A stretch of 46,299 nt of DNA. Source: an uncultured Pseudomonadota bacterium (GTDB lineage Bacteria > Pseudomonadota > Gammaproteobacteria > Burkholderiales > Eutrophovitaceae). Below, in pieces: positions 42,974 to 46,299 of the stretch. Position 1 is the stretch's first letter, and each line of letters opens with the position of its first letter. The DNA lies in assembly GCA_937983055.1 (NCBI GenBank), contig CALJLA010000218.1:1-46299 (forward strand). The letters run 5' to 3'. The notes under the pieces are model-generated. The model saw only the letters and a list, made by a program, of their open reading frames with translations. It did not search any database and was not told where the DNA came from. Both the position numbers and the translations under genes were made by a program.

Positions 42974-44434
42974 TTATTCTTTTCTGAGCTTCGACAGCCA
43001 GTGCTCCATCTGCCGGCCGGCGGCTTCGCGGCCGCCCAGGCCGAAGGAGAGCGCCACCGCCACCGCGACCGCGCCGAGGGTCAGGCCGAAGGCGAGATTG
43101 ACGATGTCGTCGGCGATGCCCATCGCCCGCAGGCCCATGGCGATCACCAGACCGAGAATCGCGAAGCGCGCGATCTGGGCGAGCCCGCTGGTGCGCTCGC
43201 CGCTGCCCTTGTCGATGGCCTTGGCCGCGAGATTCGCGAGCCAGAAGCCCACCACCAGGATCACGCCGCCCACCAGCACGTCGCCGCCGAACTCGATGAA
43301 CAGGCTCACCAGGTCGCGCACCTGATCGAAGCCCAGCCGGTTCGACGCCTCGACCACTGCGAACAGCATGGCGAAGAACACGATGATGCCGCCCACCAGC
43401 GCCGAAGGCGTGAACGGCGCCTTGAACGCGTAGGTGAAGCCGAGCTTTTCGGGCAGGGTGTCGAAGCCCATGCCGGCAAGCAGCCGCCCGACGATGTCGG
43501 CGGCGAACTTCGCCACGTACCAGGTGATCACCAGGATCACCGCCGCCGCCAGCAGGTTGGGCACCGCTTCGAGAATCAGCGCCAGCATGTCGGTCGCGGG
43601 CGCCGCGATCGATTCGATCTGCAGCGCATCGAGCGCGGCGATCAGCGCCGGAATGAACACGAAGATGAACACCAGCATGCCGACGATGCGCGACAGGCTG
43701 ACCGACTTGTTCAGCCCGGCGGTCTCGCCGACGCGATCCAGCCCCGCCGCGGACAGCAGGTTGGCGACCAGGCCGCGCAGCACCTTGGCCACCAGCCAGC
43801 CAATGAAGCCGATCGCGATCGCCGCGAAGATGTTGGGAATCATCGCCAGCGTCTTGTCGATCATGCCCTGCACCGGCTGCAGCAGCCCCTGCAGGTCGAG
43901 CGCGCCGAGAATCGCCGGCACGAACAGCAGCATGGTCAGCCAGAACAGCACGTTGCCAACGCTGCGGCTCATCGGTTCCATGCCCGCCTGCTCGGAGAGC
44001 TTCTTGTCCCAGCTGGTGGAACCGAGCGCCTTCGACACCAGCGCGCGCAGCACGGTGGCGAGCACCCACGCAATCAGCAGCAGCAGGGCGCCGGCGAGCA
44101 GCCTCGGCAGGTAGCCGAACACCTGGGTGAGCAGCTCGTTGAACGGATTGGACACCAGCTCGAGATTCAGCGTGTTGAACACGCCGATCAGCGTGACCAG
44201 GATGATCAGCCAGAACACGCCGATCGAGATGCCCGCCTCGACGTCCATCTTCTCGTCGGTGGTTTCGCTGATGCGGGTGTTCACCCGCAGCATCGACAGC
44301 GCCTTGCGCACGCCTGCGCGAGCCAGCACGGCGACGAACCAGCCGACGATCAGGATCGCCAGCGCGCCGAGAATGGCGGGGATATGCGTACCCAGTGTGG
44401 ACTGCAGCGACTGGGTGAATGTGGACAGGTCCAT
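42974..44434 (-). CDS. Conserved-TM-helix / MscS-like mechanosensitive channel protein
   Basis: 486 aa with about ten hydrophobic helices. Repeated units of the conserved TM helix type are seen (IPAILGALAILIVGWFVAVLARAGVRKAL; LPRLLAGALLLLIAWVLATVLRALVSKAL; IPNIFAAIAIGFIGWLVAKVLRGLVANLL; VPNLLAAAVILVITWYVAKFAADIVGRLL). The C-terminal helix NLAFGLTLGAVAVAVALSFGLGGREAAGRQ matches the pore-helix signature of MscS-like proteins, but the protein stops soon after it, without the large cytoplasmic vestibule domain. It probably acts in the inner membrane in osmotic stress response; channel activity is inferred only. AGGGAGG lies upstream of its ATG. Confidence 0.85.
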   Translation of the reverse strand: MDLSTFTQSLQSTLGTHIPAILGALAILIVGWFVAVLARAGVRKALSMLRVNTRISETTDEKMDVEAGISIGVFWLIILVTLIGVFNTLNLELVSNPFNELLTQVFGYLPRLLAGALLLLIAWVLATVLRALVSKALGSTSWDKKLSEQAGMEPMSRSVGNVLFWLTMLLFVPAILGALDLQGLLQPVQGMIDKTLAMIPNIFAAIAIGFIGWLVAKVLRGLVANLLSAAGLDRVGETAGLNKSVSLSRIVGMLVFIFVFIPALIAALDALQIESIAAPATDMLALILEAVPNLLAAAVILVITWYVAKFAADIVGRLLAGMGFDTLPEKLGFTYAFKAPFTPSALVGGIIVFFAMLFAVVEASNRLGFDQVRDLVSLFIEFGGDVLVGGVILVVGFWLANLAAKAIDKGSGERTSGLAQIARFAILGLVIAMGLRAMGIADDIVNLAFGLTLGAVAVAVALSFGLGGREAAGRQMEHWLSKLRKE

Positions 44435-44720
44435 GACAACCTCCCTCAGACTATGTTCAGTGTTGGTTCCCGCGCGATTGAAGCCCCTGCGCGTTGGCCC
44501 CTGCGTCTAGCTCTTCGGTGAGTGCATGCGCACCGGGCTCAACTATACCCGCCACGGGGTATCCGGTGAAGCGACAATCTGACAGTGTCATGGTCAGCGG
44601 GAAACGCCGGGAGTTCCCCGCGCATGTTGCAGCGCGTATGCAAATCAGCCTTTGCGAAGAAAGCGCCCGGGTTTCATAATCTGTGGGTTTCCCGCCACCC
44701 GGCTTCCGGCCGGCCCGTCC
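44435..44720. other. Divergent intergenic region
   Basis: 286 bp between the MscS-like gene and the CoA-transferase operon. Nothing specific was recognised; promoters for both directions are expected here. Confidence 0.4.
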
Positions 44721-45539
44721 ATGACCGACTCGATCGTCAGCCTTGAAGCGCTTGCCGCCGCCGTCGACAGCGGCGCGCAGCTCGCCGTGCCGAAGGATTC
44801 TTCCGGCGTGGCGATGAGCGCGACGCGCGAACTGGTGCGCCGCGGCGTGCGCGATCTGCACCTGGTGTGCGTGCCGACCGGCGGCATCCAGGCCGACATC
44901 CTGATCGGCTGCGGCGCGGTACGCACGCTGGAAACCTCGGCGGTGACGCTGGGCGAATTCGGCGGCGGGCCGCGCTTCGCCGACGTCATCGCGCGCGGCT
45001 CGATCGCGATGAAGGACGCCACCTGCCCGGCGGTGTACGCCGCGCTGCAGGCCGGCGAGAAAGGCCTGCCGTTCATGCCGCTGCGCGGCCTGATCGGCAG
45101 CGACCTGCTGGCGGCACGCGGCGACTGGAAAGTGATCGACAATCCCTTCGCCGAGCGCGACCCCATCGTGCTGCTGCCGGCCATCCGGCCGGACGTCTCG
45201 CTGTTCCACGCGCCGCTCGCCGACCGCGCGGGCAACGTTTTCATCGGCCGCCAGCGGGAGCTGGCCACCATGGCGCATGCGGCGCAGCGCACCCTGGTCA
45301 CCGTGGAAGAGATCGTCGACGGCGATCTGCTGCGCGACCCCGCGTATGCCGCCGGCGTGCTGCCCGCGATCTACGTCACGCGGGTGGCGCTGGCGCCGCG
45401 CGGCGCCTGGCCGCTGGCGCTGTGGGAGCGCTACCCCGACGACGAGGCGGAACCCGCGCGCTACGCCGCGGCGGCGTGCACGCAGCAGGGGTTCGACCAG
45501 TACGTGGCCGACTGGCTGCGCATGCGGCGGGCGGCATGA
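44721..45539 (+). CDS. CoA-transferase subunit A (glutaconate/IpdA-like)
   Basis: 272 aa from ATG 44721; the in-frame extension to 44652 has a less natural start. It has the class I CoA-transferase alpha-subunit pattern: SLEALAAAVDSGAQLAVPKDS, VPTGGIQADILIGCGAVRTLETSAVTLGEFGGGPRF, MPLRGLIGSDLL, and an end with DNPFAERDPIVLLPAIRPDVSLFHAPLADRAGNVFIG. It works with subunit B, overlapping by ATGA, to move CoA between acids in a degradation pathway. The pair resembles IpdAB-like enzymes in the glutaconate CoA-transferase group, but the substrate is not determined. Confidence 0.88.
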   Translation: MTDSIVSLEALAAAVDSGAQLAVPKDSSGVAMSATRELVRRGVRDLHLVCVPTGGIQADILIGCGAVRTLETSAVTLGEFGGGPRFADVIARGSIAMKDATCPAVYAALQAGEKGLPFMPLRGLIGSDLLAARGDWKVIDNPFAERDPIVLLPAIRPDVSLFHAPLADRAGNVFIGRQRELATMAHAAQRTLVTVEEIVDGDLLRDPAYAAGVLPAIYVTRVALAPRGAWPLALWERYPDDEAEPARYAAAACTQQGFDQYVADWLRMRRAA

Positions 45540-46267
45540 GCGCCTTCAGCCGCACCGAACTGCTGATCGCAACGATCGCGCGGCTGCTCGACGGCTGCCG
45601 GCATGTGGCGGTGGGTGCATCCTCGCCGGTGCCGGGCTCCGGCGCGCTGCTCGCGCGCGCGCGCTCGGGCGGCGCGATGCGCGTCACCGTGCTCGGTTCG
45701 TCCGAGAACAATTTCTTCACCAGCGGCGGCGTCGAGCTGTTCGACCTGGCCGCGCAGGGCCGCATCGACGCCTTCTTTCTCGGCGGCGGGCAGATCGACG
45801 GCCAGGCCAACATCAACCTGGTCGGCACCGGCGACTATCCGCGCAGCGCGGTGCGCTGGCCCGGCTCGTTCGGCTCGGCGTATCTGTATTACCTGGTGCC
45901 GAAGGTGATCCTGTTTCGCGAAGAACACACGCGGCGGGTGATGGTGCCGAAGGTGGATTTCATCAGCGCACCCGGCGCCAGCGAGCCGGGCGTGCACCGC
46001 ACCGGCGGCCCGCAGGCGCTGCTGACCGGCCTGGGGTTGTTCTCGTTCGACCGGGCGCGCCGCCGCTTCCGGCTGGAGAGCGTGCATCCCGGCCACAGCG
46101 TCGAGGAGATTCGCGACAACACCGGCTTCGATTTCGACTGCGCCGCGCGCACGCCTTTCACGGCGGCGCCGGACGCGGCCACGCTGGCGGCGATCCGCGG
46201 CGAGATCCGGGCGCAGATCGCCGAGACCTATCCGCGCTTTGCGGCGGGCCTGGCGCAGGCCGCCTGA
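45536..46267 (+). CDS. CoA-transferase subunit B (glutaconate/IpdB-like)
   Basis: 243 aa, ATG overlapping the subunit A stop. Landmarks include RHVAVGASSPVPGSGALLA, LGSSENNFFTSGGVELFDLAAQGRID, FFLGGGQIDGQANINLVGTGDYP, RWPGSFGSAYLYYLVPKVILFREEH and VPKVDFISAPGASEPG. The Ser-Glu-Asn-Asn segment sits where the beta subunit of this family carries its conserved active-site region. The gene is complete, and the window ends 32 bp after its stop. Role as for subunit A. Confidence 0.9.
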   Translation: MSAFSRTELLIATIARLLDGCRHVAVGASSPVPGSGALLARARSGGAMRVTVLGSSENNFFTSGGVELFDLAAQGRIDAFFLGGGQIDGQANINLVGTGDYPRSAVRWPGSFGSAYLYYLVPKVILFREEHTRRVMVPKVDFISAPGASEPGVHRTGGPQALLTGLGLFSFDRARRRFRLESVHPGHSVEEIRDNTGFDFDCAARTPFTAAPDAATLAAIRGEIRAQIAETYPRFAAGLAQAA

Positions 46268-46299
46268 AGCCGGGCCGGCGACGCATTTGACATGAGCTC

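Overview
The window is GC-rich, gene-dense bacterial chromosome with proteobacterial gene content: a pgaABCD biofilm operon, an HlyD/C39-type type I secretion system, a GGDEF-EAL regulator, a PagP-like outer-membrane barrel and an IpdAB-like CoA-transferase. A high-GC beta- or gammaproteobacterium is the best guess; nothing here fixes the genus. No rRNA, tRNA or CRISPR array was seen.

Layout. 1-4365: a partial SAM methyltransferase (-), a rhomboid protease (+), a translationally coupled pair of FGE/SUMF1-fold secreted proteins (-), and two small unknown genes. 4391-7240: a large membrane PAS-PAS-GGDEF-EAL protein (-). 7241-14489: a loosely packed region with three tandem paralogous small basic proteins, a PagP-like barrel protein (-), about 1.7 kb with no convincing gene, an ankyrin protein bracketed by a 28-bp direct repeat, and a secreted protein of unknown family. 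15127-21192: complete pgaABCD for synthesis, de-N-acetylation and export of poly-beta-1,6-GlcNAc.

21269-23275 is a small genomic scar. It holds the last 167 bp of a REP-associated transposase, an integron attC site, a lower-GC two-gene cassette of unknown function, a broken IntI-type integron integrase reading away from the cassette, and an orphan ribbon-helix-helix antitoxin. The order attC - cassette - divergent intI is that of an integron. This looks like a decayed chromosomal integron with one surviving cassette.

39540 down to 23332 (all minus strand) is a type I secretion operon: ABC exporter, membrane protein 1, membrane protein 2, giant RTX protein, HlyD adaptor. A REP-associated transposase flanked by inverted REP clusters sits between the two membrane proteins, whose first 260 bp are almost identical. 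The RTX reading frame (about 3350 codons: N-terminal GHSLGG lipase-like domain, calcium-binding repeats, cadherin/dystroglycan-like domains, C-terminal export region) is interrupted by one in-frame TAG at 31846-31848. This separates the lipase half from the C-terminal half that should carry the export signal.

39727-42868: a sugar-type ABC importer (binding protein and two permeases, no ATPase in view). 42974-44434 (-): a conserved-TM-helix/MscS-like membrane protein. 44721-46267: a two-subunit CoA-transferase. The most interesting parts are the integron remnant, the amber-split RTX protein and its paired membrane proteins, and the triplicated small-protein family.
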